Positions 22,474-33,789 of a stretch of 64,000 nucleotides of DNA are shown here, piece after piece. The translations under genes were made by a program, and so were the position numbers. The notes beneath the pieces were generated by a model, which had not been told where the DNA came from, ran no database searches, and saw only the letters and a program-made list of their open reading frames with translations. This DNA is from Oscheius dolichura (taxonomy: Eukaryota; Nematoda; Chromadorea; Rhabditida; Rhabditidae): positions 1,302,001-1,366,000 of the forward strand of contig OW051497.1 of NCBI GenBank assembly GCA_932521035.1, given 5' to 3'. How positions within the stretch are numbered: position 1 is the first letter of the stretch; every line of letters begins with the position of its first letter.

Positions 22474-22485
22474 CTCTTATATAGT
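22474..22485 (-). promoter_or_regulatory. TATA box of the ShK pseudogene
   Basis: ACTATATAAGAG on the minus strand, 28-39 bases before the ATG at 22446. Confidence 0.65.
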
Positions 22486-22559
22486 GACCGGCAAATGTGT
22501 CAAGATACAGGGAGCAGAACAAAGGAAGAGCAGGTGAACAGGCAGAACGGTGTCAGCTC

Positions 22560-23068
22560 TTCGAATTTCTCCGGCTGAACAAAGGTGTGAAACTTTGCAC
22601 ATCCGTGTCCACAGGCGTTACTTTTTTTTGTTATTTTTAGCACTTGTGCGTTTCCAATGTATTGCAAAGTACATTACGGAAGGTATAAAATGAAGTAAAA
22701 ATTAGATAAACAAGGTTCTCTGAAGAAAAAGGGATAGCTGCGTCCTTCATAGGAGCAGAGCTAGTATTCCACTATTTCGCTATTCCAGCTTCACACCGTT
22801 TTATTCTATTTTTAGCCACCTTTTAAATCAAAGAAATCATCATCCACTCCCTCTTGACTATTCAATCATGGCCCTTTTCGAGTAAAATTATCTTTTCTCT
22901 AATCGTTCCGCAATATTGCCATATTACGAAAGGACAATAGCTCTTTCTTTTGCTTTGGCCCTTTGTCTGCCCTTATTTCGTTTCCCCAGATAGCCAAACA
23001 GATCCGCATCTGTTGCTAAATCAAACAAGAAGACCGCGGGCCCTTCCATTGAATTATTGATTTTTCAG
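22560..23068. other. intergenic, no gene seen
   Basis: AT-rich sequence with no recognised coding or RNA features. It may contain further decayed exons of the acyltransferase relic that follows. Confidence 0.4.
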
Positions 23069-23420
23069 ACAAATAACCGCCTTCTCCATTTTATTTCTAA
23101 TAGCATACGGGAGAGGAAATGTTTTGCTTGACAACAAAGTGGCCATCTTTGTTGGAGAGATCTCCTACTTCTGGTACCTTGTTCATTCATGCCAGTCGGC
23201 TGCTATCAAAATAACGTTGGCTGGAATCAGATCTATGGTGAAGATTCTCCTCTAGATATCTATTTCCGCTCCAGCTTATCCCTCTCTAATTGCCTTCTCC
23301 TTTCTTTTGGCAGTTCTGCTCCACTTGGACGACACAGGGAGCTGTCCCCGATTGCTGCCAGATGATCTGATTCGTTGTCCAGAACATCTTCCACTTATTT
23401 TTCCATTAAAGATTATCATT
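23069..23420 (+). pseudogene. membrane acyltransferase-3 (OAC-type) C-terminal relic
   Basis: After TTTTTCAG at 23061-23068 a frame reads ITAFSILFLIAYGRG... and then FVGEISYFWYLVHS, close to the GDISYxLYLVHWP motif of acyltransferase-3 membrane proteins. A second piece in another frame after CTCTAG (about 23255) reads APAYPSLIAFSFLLAVLLH, like the last helix of that family. The conserved tryptophan and proline after LVH are lost (HSCQS), and no upstream helices are seen. Probably a relic of a nematode O-acyltransferase gene. Confidence 0.45.
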
Positions 23421-23499
23421 TAAACGTGGTTTACAACCAATTGGTATCGAATCTAAACGTTGCATACGTTTTTTTGAGCAATGTCAGCACACCTTCGAA

Positions 23500-23838
23500 A
23501 TGGGTGTGGAAAGACCCCGACAAGCTCAAGCTCTTCTACAGCGGTTAAATGTCTTCTTGGATGACTTGTCTGATCAAGTAAGAGTAAGATCTGAAGACTC
23601 CGAGGCCGACGATGTAAATGAACAAATGTACAAGAAGGAAGAAAACCAGGATTCTGATTTAAGAGACAGCATGCGAAATGTGGGTTTTTTCTACTTTATT
23701 ATTTTTTTTCATAGATCTGCTCAATCGGGACCTGTCATGAGTCATGACCATGAATCAAGAACCCCGCTCAACGCTATCATTCCAAAGGGAGCGTGTCTTC
23801 CAACCAGTCCTCCCTTTATCGTTAACCCCAGTCTATAG
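23500..23838 (+). other. open frame of 112 codons, unrecognised
   Basis: Starts MGVERPRQAQALLQRL and is acidic in its first half (EDSEADDVNEQMYKKEEN). A GTGGGT...TTTCATAG segment at 23681-23716 could be a 36-base intron. No family recognised; may be part of a gene or chance. Confidence 0.25.
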
Positions 23839-24685
23839 CCATTATTGTTATTCTAGTTTCTTATTTTTTGATTAATTGCTCAAATTTGAGGATAAATCGT
23901 TCTATTCCGGCAAGTTCTTCTCTCCAAAGGAATTGGGGGCGAGCAGCCGAATTTGTGGGGACCAAATATACTACTAAAGCACCGAACAAACATACCAGAC
24001 CAGAGGAGAAACCCCCCACAATTGGCATATAGAGTTGGAAGGATTCTATTTACAGCCAAAAGGAACTAGACTAATTTACTGTTGTCTGACTAAAAATTGA
24101 ATAATTTTTTGTAAAAATGTAATTAATTTATTAAATAATGTCTGAGAATTGATTCAGTTCTCCTTTTTAACAACTCCCGTAGGATCCTGTAAACGTAGCC
24201 TGTTACAGCAGCAATTATTTCGAGAGGTGATATCTAATACTACTCAAACTTCTCATAAAATGATTTCTAGTCTTCTGGAACAAAAAATGCTGATTATTCA
24301 CAGCGGTTCGGCCATCTATTGGCTCACAAGGAAACTCTCTAAATGATTGCATATCGGAAATAGCGATTCATTAAAAGAAAACATGGATTTTCCCAATTCA
24401 TGTGCTCCCCCCTTTGGCTAGAGCCCTGAAACTGAAACCATTGATTGTTACCCTCAATAGTTTGAATATCCCCGGACAAGTTATTTCTACGCATTTCCAT
24501 CAAGAAAATCTTCGTTTTCCCGTGCTATTCTATGTGACATTTTTTGCGCTTTCTATCGGAATAACGCGGAGTTGAGATGGATAAGTGACGCCTCGCTTCC
24601 CCACACCATTCGGCGTCGCTTTTCTCGAAATAGAAAGACGCTTTGGTTCGATTCTACTTCATTATTCCCCCCGTTCTTCGAGAAG
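23839..24685. other. intergenic, no gene seen
   Basis: AT-rich; contains only short open frames without recognisable domains. Confidence 0.4.
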
Positions 24686-25744
24686 ATGTCAGGTTTCCAA
24701 TTAGCTCAGTTGCAACTCCATCTTCTGGAAAAGGTCATCACAAAGGTTAGTTCCCCTCTTATTGTTTTGTTCCCTGTAAAAATTTCAGGTTGATGAGAAA
24801 AGTTATTTCCGTTTACGAATGGCGAACAAAGGTGTAACTGGGTTTATTCGACGCAGTCGGAACATCTCTGTACATCTACACGGACGCTTCATTTTGGAGC
24901 ATATTGGCGGTGGATCTTGGGAATTTCGCTCTGCCAACTCTATTGTTATCAAGATCGACGTGGATGCTCTACTTGGGATACGGCTACAAACTCTGTTATC
25001 TCCCTTTTTTCATGATTCACTTTCTGGGAAGCATGGAACGGATTCTAGCAAAGCACTTGAAAATCTCTGTAATATTCTGAAGAAGAATCGAATAACTTCT
25101 GGGAAAGCTGGAATTTTTATGGGGGATTGGACAACGGAGCAATATTGGATGCTGTTGAAGACTCTAACCCCCCTGGAGGTCGTTCTGGGCAACGAAGAAG
25201 CTACTCGCGACGAAGCTCTTTTCCATTTAAAGCAGCTGGCGAGTTTTAGCTTATTAATTTATTTATTTTTGTTTATAATTACAGAGAAAGGTAGATGCCC
25301 GCGTGGATGAAGACGAGGCCGTTGTGGTGACTAGAAGACTGCTTTCCACATTTTCCGAAGTCACAATTCGTGTGATGTACCCATGGCCTGATCACAAACT
25401 GCAATCCCTCCGGACAATTCTACAGGTAAATATAAATTAGCATGTTTGATTAATTCTGTGTTTAGACTCTGTGCTCTCACCCCTGGCCAAATCTTCGAAA
25501 ATTCGATTTCTTTGCACTAAGTGAGGATTGGTCGTTGCCTTCTACAGAAGAATTGAAAGAGTACTTCCATGGCTATAACCTTACAAAAGTAGAAATAATA
25601 AGCGGAGACGATAAGTTAGGAGAGGACGTGGATGAGGAAGAGATCTCGATCTCGATGGAACCACCACAACACACTGGCGCTAATTGTAATCTGGTAATCA
25701 GGGGCAGTTATTTCACAGCATCACATCTATCTTTCATCCGTTAA
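24686..25744 (+). CDS. F-box-like protein
   Basis: Four exons: 24686-24745, 24789-25238, 25285-25425 and 25466-25744; all joins keep the frame, giving 309 residues. The N-terminus (MSGFQLAQLQLHLLEKVITK, then VDEKSYFRLRMANKGVTGFI) has the spacing of an F-box (LxxxLLxxIxxxVdxkxxxRLRxxNKxxxxxi). F-box proteins recruit substrates to SCF ubiquitin ligases, and nematodes have large divergent families of them. The rest has no recognised repeat and ends in an acidic stretch (GEDVDEEEISISMEPP). Intron 2 has the rare donor GC (CTG|GCGAGT) with a normal AG acceptor. The neighbouring minus-strand gene is also F-box-type; the two converge tail to tail. Confidence 0.65.
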
Positions 25745-26017
25745 ACCACAATACCTTGTACAAACTCTCAATAAATGTTTAATGACAAAGAATTACTCTA
25801 CCATACTGATAACTTCTTCTTCCTTTTCGACGAAAGACTATGCACTGAAATCTGGACCGCTTCCCAGTTGCAACAACGGCTTTGATTCTTCAAATTATTG
25901 TTCCCTTTTTGTACGTTCCTTCGTTTTCTTTCCATTATCGCCTCCTTTTTGTTCACTCCTGTCAAACCACAAGGTTTCTTTGAGTACCTCTTACTAAAAT
26001 AGTGATAATTCATTACT

Positions 26018-27324
26018 TTAATCATAAATAGAAGTTTTGCCTCTGTAGCAGGCATAATCTGCCAAAATTACAATAGCGTAGGCTAACAGATGAACGGTTA
26101 ACTGATCGGGGTGGTATCCTTCTCTCTTCTCCCGTTTTAAAGCGAGCATGTAGAGAGGATCATCCGGATTGTCCTCCTCAAATTCGCTATCCCGTAGAAA
26201 CTGAAGCATTCTTTCGATCTCTTCGTTGTCAAATTCGTGATGAACCGTTAATGTGTACATGGCGAATCCGCCATTAAGACAACTCTGGATAGAATACTGC
26301 AAGAGGAACAAGAATCTCTTACCGTAATGTAGTTCATAAGGAATTCTGGGGTAACTTTCGACTTGGCATTAGAATGGAAGGCCATCTTTTTGTCATCTAT
26401 CATTTTTCGAAGAAAGCTGTCATCTATTCCAATGTCAATATTAGCCGTGCCATAACAATCAGTCTCCAGTACATCATTTTCATTCCCAACTATGAGATCC
26501 AGTATTTTAGCCTGTAGTTCTTGATATAATTCATAATAGAATGGGCTTACACTACGGATAGCTGTAGTATTCATCATCTCGTCCGGAGTTTGAAAATCGG
26601 CGGGAGGTAGAAGCGTCAACTTGTAGGGATCTAAGCCGGTATATTTCCTTTTCCACGGAATTACTTTCACAGTGATTCAAGAATTTTATCTCCTCTTCTG
26701 TCAGGATTCTGTTGTCGGTATAGAAGTAAATAGCACGCCTATTCCAGTCAATCTTGCGATCTTGTTTATCCAACGTTTTCAGCAACTTGCAAAGATTTCG
26801 GGAGCCCAAATATCGCTGGATATCTAAGGTAAATCAGAAACATCAATTGGCGTACCAAATGAAGACATTCGAAAGAGAAGAAGTAAGAGAAAAAGACCGC
26901 CATGTAGGATTGAATGCATCGGTAAAAAATGGAAAGAGGACAGTCGATGGTCGTTATGTGGACTAGCATTCCGACGTCATCCACTTCGAATTGTGAAACG
27001 GCGATCCCTTCAACTTTTAATTTGAATTTCTGTTACAAATTGCCTACTTTTGATCTTGCTCTTTTCGCTTATTTTAATAACCCGCAATTCCTCCTTCTCC
27101 AAATCGAACCTTATACTGAACATTATCTTTTTCTGAAAGCATTTTTGGCTTTTAATGATTGGAGGTAATACCTTAGACATCTGTTGGACATTCAAAGCAT
27201 GGATTTTAATAGGATCACATGGGAGAGAATAGAACTTGGACGAAAGACGGCGTGTTCTCAACCTGTCCTTCCATGGAAGGAGGTTACAAACGACCACCAA
27301 AAGCTCGGTAGTCAGCGTATCCAT
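26018..27324 (-). CDS. F-box protein
   Basis: Five exons on the minus strand: 27082-27324, 26856-27029, 26671-26815, 26323-26630 and 26018-26296, giving 382 residues in one frame. The start at 27324 opens MDTLTTELLVVVCNLLPWKD, then RLRTRRLSSKFYSL, a clear F-box. No C-terminal repeat was recognised. Introns are 52, 40, 40 and 26 bases; the last could instead be 35 bases by using the next AG, which removes four residues. Probably an SCF substrate adaptor. It lies tail to tail with the other F-box-like gene, about 270 bases apart. Confidence 0.75.
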
Positions 27325-27680
27325 TTGAAAGCGCGTGGCTGTAATAATTATTTTAACAAAACGATATTGTAGACAGGACATTAGAAGGAACCGTGGGAAA
27401 TAGGCGCGCCATCCACTGTTGGCGGGGGAAATTGAATTTGGTCAAATTTGTTGTCATAGAACTTCACGCATAGTAAATTTTAATAGGAAGCCGTTAAAAT
27501 GCGCGGAGGAATCATTAAAATCACGGAAACAGAACGAAAAATGGGACAAAATGGCTGTTTACGCCGATCAGCTGTCGCCGATCGAAGTTATGAGTAAACA
27601 TGGCGTACATAGCTGGGCACCCGTCTCTGACCCCAATGGAAACGAGTAGAAATCCATTTTCCATATGCTAATACCTACTT

Positions 27681-27774
27681 GGGCGCGTGGCCTAATGGAA
27701 AAGGCGCCGGCCTCCGGTCATCTCAAATTTAAGGGGAGCTAACCGGACATGCGGGTTCGAGTCCCGTCGCGCTC
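27681..27774 (+). tRNA. tRNA-Arg (CCG) candidate with an intron
   Basis: The acceptor stem GGGCGCG pairs with CGCGCTC (one G-T pair). The D arm is GCCTAATGGAAAAGGC. The anticodon stem-loop reads CCGGC-CTCCGGT with anticodon CCG. After the base 3' of the anticodon an insert of about 22 bases is present, as in eukaryotic tRNA introns. The T arm GCGGGTTCGAGTCCCGT is canonical, with a good B box. Oddities: one mismatch where the 3' anticodon stem resumes (ACCGG), and AAAA in place of ATAA in the D loop. It could be a functional gene or a recent pseudogene. Confidence 0.6.
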
Positions 27775-28467
27775 TAAACTTTTGTTCAGCGAGTAAAAAT
27801 GGGTGGAAAATGGAGGGAATTTTGTGTTTTAAAAGCCGAAAATTTCCATTTTTACAGGGCTAATTTTGTACAACAATGGGAAGAAGGATGAGAGGGGGAG
27901 AATGATAAAATGGTTCAAAAGCAACGCCAAGATTAGGCAATTAGCTTTCGCTTTCGCCCGGAATGATTTCGTGCGCGCGCACAATTTCAAAAGCTAAATG
28001 GCTAAATATCTATTTAAACAAATCTGACCCTTACGGTGGAAAATTAGTACCAAATTTGGGTCTTTTCCTGTAAAGTCCCTTTTATAAGGTAAAAATAGGA
28101 ACTTCCAACCCTCATATGTCGGTTGTACCATGTGCTCCGCAGCTGAAAATTGTCAAGGGGGTCCAAAGGATGGCGAACACAACCAAATAGGTGGCGTCTC
28201 TGGATCTGATGGCGAGTTTGTGTCATTCCCTCGTTAGTGTGTAAAATGGATTTACCAAAAGGTCGTGGTGGCAAAAGTGACGTGGGGTCAACGAACACAA
28301 AACCTCTGCCGCCCACAGGACCAAGGAAGAAGCCTTGCTAGTAGATCACGGGTTTGTAAAATTAGTATAAATATCTTTTTAGTAGAAAACGATTCAATGT
28401 TTATAAAAATTTATTATATACACTTCTAATGGCACAGTAGACATTATCACATAGAATAACTTTAAAA
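27775..28467. other. intergenic, no gene seen
   Basis: No coding similarity found between the tRNA candidate and the 3' end of the acyl-CoA oxidase gene. Confidence 0.4.
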
Positions 28468-31034
28468 TTACAATTTGCTGTGCTCGTGTCTGGACTGCAT
28501 CATTGGTTTCAAATATTTCTCGAAAGTAGGAAGGACTTGAGTTTTGTTTAGTTCACTTTGCTGAGCCCAGGCGAAGAGGTTCTCATAAACGTGGCCATCC
28601 TGTCTACCCAGAACAGAACGCAGCTCATTGTCGGAAAAGTCCCAGGCATCGACGAGTGAGACGGCTTGGGGGCGAATTTCTGCCAGGAGACGGTACATGT
28701 CCTCCTTCATCCAATCCAGTTGGTCCGTGGATAGGTAGCCATCCTAAAGGAGAGCAAATTTTAAAGGATGGAAGGCATAGCAAAGCGTCTAATGCGCCAC
28801 ACCCACCTGCAGTAAGTAGGAAGCCATCTCGACGAGCTCATAGTTGAAGTGGAGGTGAACCATCTTCCTCATGATCTCCCTCACGTTCTATAAATTTCTT
28901 CATTTGTCGCGGTTAACTTAGCGCTTACTCCGTCGACAATAGCCTCCACATAATCCTTAAAGGCCTGAGCAATGAAAAGTTTTGTATGAAGACGAGCAGC
29001 TCGCTGCAATTCTACAGCATTGGCATTCCAAGCCTCGGCCTTGGTGACTCCTTCCTTCTGGATCTTTGCCAATCGGTCGAATGCCTTGAAGACTTGCTTT
29101 CTGGCAATGTGACGGAAGGCTTTCAAATGACCGTCGTATTCTGGAAAAGAGGGAAGTTAAACAGCCAAGATCAAGAATAAAAACCAATGACATGGAATGA
29201 TCCCACCTCGGTCTGTGCCTCTTCCAATGGTTGAGATTTTCTCATGACTGTCCAATAGATACTCGACCATGGAGCTGCTCACTGTTCCCTCCCTGGCTTG
29301 CTGAGCAGCTTTCACCAGATATCTAGCCGTCTGGAGAAGCATCACCATATTTTCTCCTTCATATGTCGCTCCAGCAATGGCTGTTCCTGTAATATCAGTT
29401 CTACTTAAAAGAGGAGGAAATTAGCATACCGTATACTTGAGGAATTCCACTAGCACGAGAGTATCCATGCCCACCACAGGACATACGAGCCTGTTCGATT
29501 CCAAGACCAGCCGCATGGGTTACAACGGCTTTTAAGCCAGAGGTAAGGGCATGGAGATCGGCTAGATCACCGGACTAAACACAAATTACCTTTAAGGATT
29601 CATTTAAAACTGACCTGTCTGTTTTGAATATCCTTTAAGACTCTGGCATAGACCTGTCTGGTGGCATAACCGGCGAAGAGGAAGGCGAAGGATCTAGCCA
29701 GCTGGGGAAAGAGTCTATGTTGCTGGGACTGGTAGTCAAGGATTTTAACTTCTCCTGCTCTGAAGTCATTCAAAGTAAACAGAAAGGTATTACTGGACTT
29801 ACCCAGGGTTAATTTCTCCTTGCCGACGGACACAAGAATAACGAATAGCCGTGACGAGAGCATACGCCATGAATATTCCCTGATGGGAGATCATCAAACT
29901 CCTCACGTGGACCATAGCAGAATAAGCCATCTTTGCGTGGCTTGGGGGAACGTAGGTTCCGTCAGCAAGGACCTAAAAGGTAACATTAATATCTGAATGA
30001 AGCAGGCTCACTTTAGATTGTCTCATCAACATGTGTCTCCTTGGAATCCTCAGATGATCGAATTTCAGGAAGCCGTTATCCGTTCCACCGAACTCCATCT
30101 TCGGTCCAATATCTCCTACAGTAATTCCTGGCATTGGCATATGAGTCTCCTGATCCCTCAGCTGGACGAAGAAATTATGGGGTCCGTAATTCTTCTCTCC
30201 AATGATGAGAGTAGCAGTCACGACGGCATGATTGGCACTCTTTCCCAAATTTCCTGGCCACCACTTCATTGCCGTAGTAGTGGGAGAATGGATCACAAAT
30301 TCGTCTCTCTGTTTGTCGAAGGTGGCAGTAGTTTCCAGCTTTCGGAGCATGGTACCATGGCCCATTTCAGTTTGGGCATAGGTTCCAATGATTTCAAGGT
30401 TCATGGCCTTGCCGAGCCACCAGCTTTGTTGTTCATCATCACCCTGAAGAGATATGGTTAGTTTCGAATATAAACGGGTTGGGATCAAATTTGAAGGGTA
30501 GAGGAACGCTTGACGGTTCTTATACGTACTTGAGAGCATTTGGAATTCCGGGAACCATTCAAATAATTTTCTGACTAACCTGGGCCATAATAGCCGGAAT
30601 GAACATGACAGTATGAAGACCAAGTGGATGACCATCAAAGCCAATAACCTCACTGAAAAGAAATAAAGGCTTTGGACTCCTTTCTTACTTGAGCAGATGG
30701 AACATCTCGGTCCCGTGAGTAGGGCTCACCTCCAATTTGGGTAAAAGTGATTGCATCTTCGTGATCTAAATCCCTTGCTTTCTTTTCAAATAAAAAAGAA
30801 CTGCACCTTTCGGGCAGCGTTGTCAATCTTCTCCTCTCTAGTCATGAACGCTTGTGGGAAGGGATCATGGAGCTCTCGGAATTGAGCAACCTTCTTCGTG
30901 ATTTCTCTTCTCCTCAAGGCATGGTGTTTATTCTCCCAGAGAACAAATGACAGCTCATCTGTATTGAAAGAGCATTTCTTCCTTTCTTCAGCCAAGTCGG
31001 CATTGTCCGAGTCGCGGAGAACTTTATTCAGCAT
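28468..31034 (-). CDS. acox: peroxisomal acyl-CoA oxidase
   Basis: Eleven exons on the minus strand: 30807-31034, 30689-30765, 30580-30652, 30012-30443, 29803-29972, 29615-29759, 29430-29574, 29207-29386, 28929-29140, 28807-28887 and 28468-28743. All phases match, giving 672 residues, the usual family length. The N-terminus MLNKVLRDSDNADLAEERKK is family-typical, and CCCTTTAG lies directly before the ATG, as expected for trans-splicing. Seen: HTVMFIPAIMAQ-GDDEQ, the flavin-site motif IIGTYAQTEMGHGT, KWWPGNLGK, GHGYSRASGIPQ, and TYEGEN with the expected catalytic Glu at about residue 433. The C-terminus is HSKL, a PTS1 peroxisome import signal. The enzyme makes trans-2-enoyl-CoA and hydrogen peroxide from acyl-CoA, the first step of peroxisomal beta-oxidation. 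In Caenorhabditis such enzymes also shorten ascaroside pheromone side chains; whether this one does is not shown by the sequence. Confidence 0.95.
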
Positions 31035-32182
31035 TCTAAAGGGTATGGTCAGATATGAACAAGAGAAAAGGTGTAGATAAAAAGGCATTTTAGATTCCAA
31101 AAGGGTCGAAATGATTTGCTCCTGGAAAGAGATAAGAAATGAACGTGGTCCGAGTAAGAGAGAGTACAAAATGTTACAGAGATCAAGGAGGTCAGCTATT
31201 TCCCTAAAAAGAGTGGAATAGGCTTGACTTCCTCCTATTGAACTCGTGAAAATCGCAACTCATTGGAAAATGTAGCAACAGGCATTTCTACAGAATAAAG
31301 AAATAGAAAATATGGAAACATAGAAACACTTTGCTGCCCGAAGGTAGAGTTGTTCGATCTACCGGGCCCTTTAAATCATTTTCAAAGGACAAGAGGTCCT
31401 GATGACTTTGTACCTTGTACCTAGACAAACAAGGAAGGTTAATCATAGTCTAGGAAGTGTTAACCGCACTAATTTGCAACGAAAAACGACCAAAACATGG
31501 TCAGCATTCGATTATCGAGAGAAATTGTACTAAAAAAAGTGTTCAGTTATAGAATTATAAATAAAATAATATGTTTTAAAGGCAATACAATTATTTATAA
31601 GCGCTAAAGTAAATATAAAGCCAATAATCGGAACGGGCGCTTTCGTCACCGAAAGTGTCTTGAAATGGCGCGTCGTGGGGTCGGGCAATCTCTGTACCAG
31701 ACTACTCGCTCTCTCTTCCTCTAGCGGCCGCCATATCACTGATAACACGTGTTTTTCCCTTCTAGTCATTACAAGAAAATGGCGCTTCGACCATCTTTTT
31801 TGTCGTAACTCTATTGTATCAAAGAAAAGGAATGGGAAATTGACCCAGGTGATAAGAAAATGGACGAATATCGATCTTGGTCAAAGCTATAGTTCTTCAG
31901 TCTATCGGGCCAAATGTTCATACTGCCACATTTTAAGACGCGTGGGCTCAATGCAAAGTGAACTAGAAGGACGACATAATTGGTCATTGCTCTTCCTCCA
32001 CGCGTTTATTATATAAGGCACAGATAAAAGGGAAACAAAAGATTGACGGGAAAACTCTAGCCACTGCGTGTAACTGGCGAGGGTATTTTGTACCCAGGAT
32101 GTTCTACCGGGGCAAGCATTATCACTCCGGATAGGGAAGGCTACAACATGATTTTGCAAAAGTTGCAATCTGCAGCTATAAT
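31035..32182. other. intergenic, no gene seen
   Basis: Upstream region of the oxidase gene plus AT-rich sequence. The open frames on both strands (for example 31660-32016) show no recognisable domain. Confidence 0.4.
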
Positions 32183-32520
32183 CCTACCCTAATAATGGGC
32201 AGATCTGTCTGTCTGTCTGCGAGACATGTCGTTTGTGTAGATTGACGGGTCAAATGGGAGAGAAGCAGACATTTCGACCCTCAGGTTTTATCCGACTGTA
32301 AAAGCTTATTCGACGAGAAAATTTCTAGAACAGCGCTTGGAGAAGGGAGCCGGCGCTGTCGACTGTTTTTCGATCGAGTTGTTCACCCCAGCGCCGTCGA
32401 AGACGGCCAAAGACATACTTGTGAGATAAGAGGTTAAAGGAGGGGATTCTGAAAAAAAGTTGCGTGATATTTTTTTTCAAGGTAAATTTATTTTCTGAAG
32501 TCACCGAAGTGTTTCCCGAC
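32183..32520. repeat. head of a dispersed composite repeat, copy 1
   Basis: Begins AATCCTACCCTAATAATGGG, then CAGATCTGTCTGTCTGTC; the same head is found at 39789. Later it shares a GC-rich GCCGTC...GACGGC segment with that copy, then passes into the tRNA-like repeat. Confidence 0.55.
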
Positions 32521-32900
32521 CGCCAATTACCCTAGATCATTCATAGAAAAAAACGCAAAATGGTTTGCACACCAGAGGATCCGAACCTTCGACCCCTTGT
32601 GTTACGTAACACCCACATTTGACTCTCGTACGGATTCTGGGTGGTCTCTACCGTTTTGAAAATTGGTTATTCTTGTAGAGCTGCTCGTAAGCTCTCGAAT
32701 GACAACAAAAAATGCAAAAAATGTTTCCTCTGCTTTCAACCTGACACCTTTTGAGACAGATGCCTGGCCTTTAAACAGGGATTTGCTTGATTCTGGATCT
32801 ATAGACCAGTCTCTACGCCACTGCGCTAAGCAGGACGGTGAGTTTCAGGGGATGCGCGCCCCTTATAAGCTCGGGGGTGTAGCTGAATGTATGTTTTGAA
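32521..32900 (-). repeat. tRNA-like dispersed repeat, copy A
   Basis: Nearly identical to 40345-40710 and related to the copies at 33050 and 56455. Read on the minus strand it has an A-box-like TTAGCGCAGTGGCGTAGAG (about 32810-32830) near its start and a B-box-like GGTTCGGATCC (about 32576-32586) near its end, with some 220 bases between them. This suggests a pol III-derived, SINE-like element. Open frames in it are chance products. Confidence 0.7.
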
Positions 32901-33049
32901 ACTCTAATAAGATATTCAGGGGTTTTTGAATACGCTGAGTCAGATAGCAGTGTCCAATTTGATAAACCCGGTCGAAAAGACAGTTTTGCCATTTATCCAT
33001 TTTTTTTCGAAGCATCATTAATTTGTTGACATCAACAAGGTTTTAAGCG

Positions 33050-33420
33050 ACCCTTAATTTTATCCTAGAAAACATCAAGCAAAAAACCAAAAAAAGCCTT
33101 GGCCATCAGAGGAACCTTGTCTGCCTGTTGTAACACATAACGTAACGGTTTCGCGCCTATTTGGTTCTCTCATACTTTCTGGGTGTTTTCTATCGTTTTG
33201 AGTTGGGTATTATGTTAAAGTAGCTTGTAAGCTTTCGAGTGATACCAAAAAATCCAGTAAATGTTTCCTCCGATTCGTACCGAGCACCCTTTGAAACAGA
33301 TGCTCAATTACTGTTCTTTTGGATCTATAGACCAGTCTCTTCGCCACTGCGGTAAGCAGTGAGAAAGTTCAGAGGGTGTCGCGCCCTTTATAAGTTCAAG
33401 GGAGTATCAGGAAGTCTACT
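33050..33420 (-). repeat. tRNA-like dispersed repeat, copy B (diverged, in tandem with A)
   Basis: Shares with copy A the blocks around GATCTATAGACCAGTCTC and TTATAAG and the order of motifs, with many substitutions. It starts about 530 bases after copy A, so A and B form a tandem pair; copies D and E near 56.3 kb repeat this arrangement. Confidence 0.65.
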
Positions 33421-33502
33421 CTGGGATTCTATTATATTTTAAACTGCCATTCTGCTTTCCAATAAACAATTACTTCTATCGACCAATACTCCTGCGTTTG
33501 AC

Positions 33503-33789
33503 ATGGTTTCTCAGACTTTTTTCATAGCGGACGGGAACGGGGTGGGATTCAAAGCTCATCTCGTTTTCGGGAACTTTGATCCCCATGGGGAAAATGACCT
33601 TGTTAGTCTTGCTTCCAGTCCTGATGAGACGATTGTGAAACTTTTACAAGGTACCAGACTCGCGCCTTCTATTTTTTTTCAGAAGAAATTTGCAAGCCAT
33701 TGACAAACTGCGAGAACGGGAATCCCGCACATCCTCTGTTGGGAATCCCGGATCTCATAGCCTATTCCATTCTTTGTTTTTGTTCTTGA
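33503..33789 (+). CDS. small two-exon gene candidate, unknown
   Basis: Exons 33503-33650 and 33683-33789 join through a 32-base intron (GTACCA...TTTTCAG) to give 84 residues: MVSQTFFIADGNGVGF..., ending in cysteines (CKPLTNCENG, LCFCS). No signal peptide and no family recognised. The short intron fits the local style, but the model rests on splice signals alone. Confidence 0.3.
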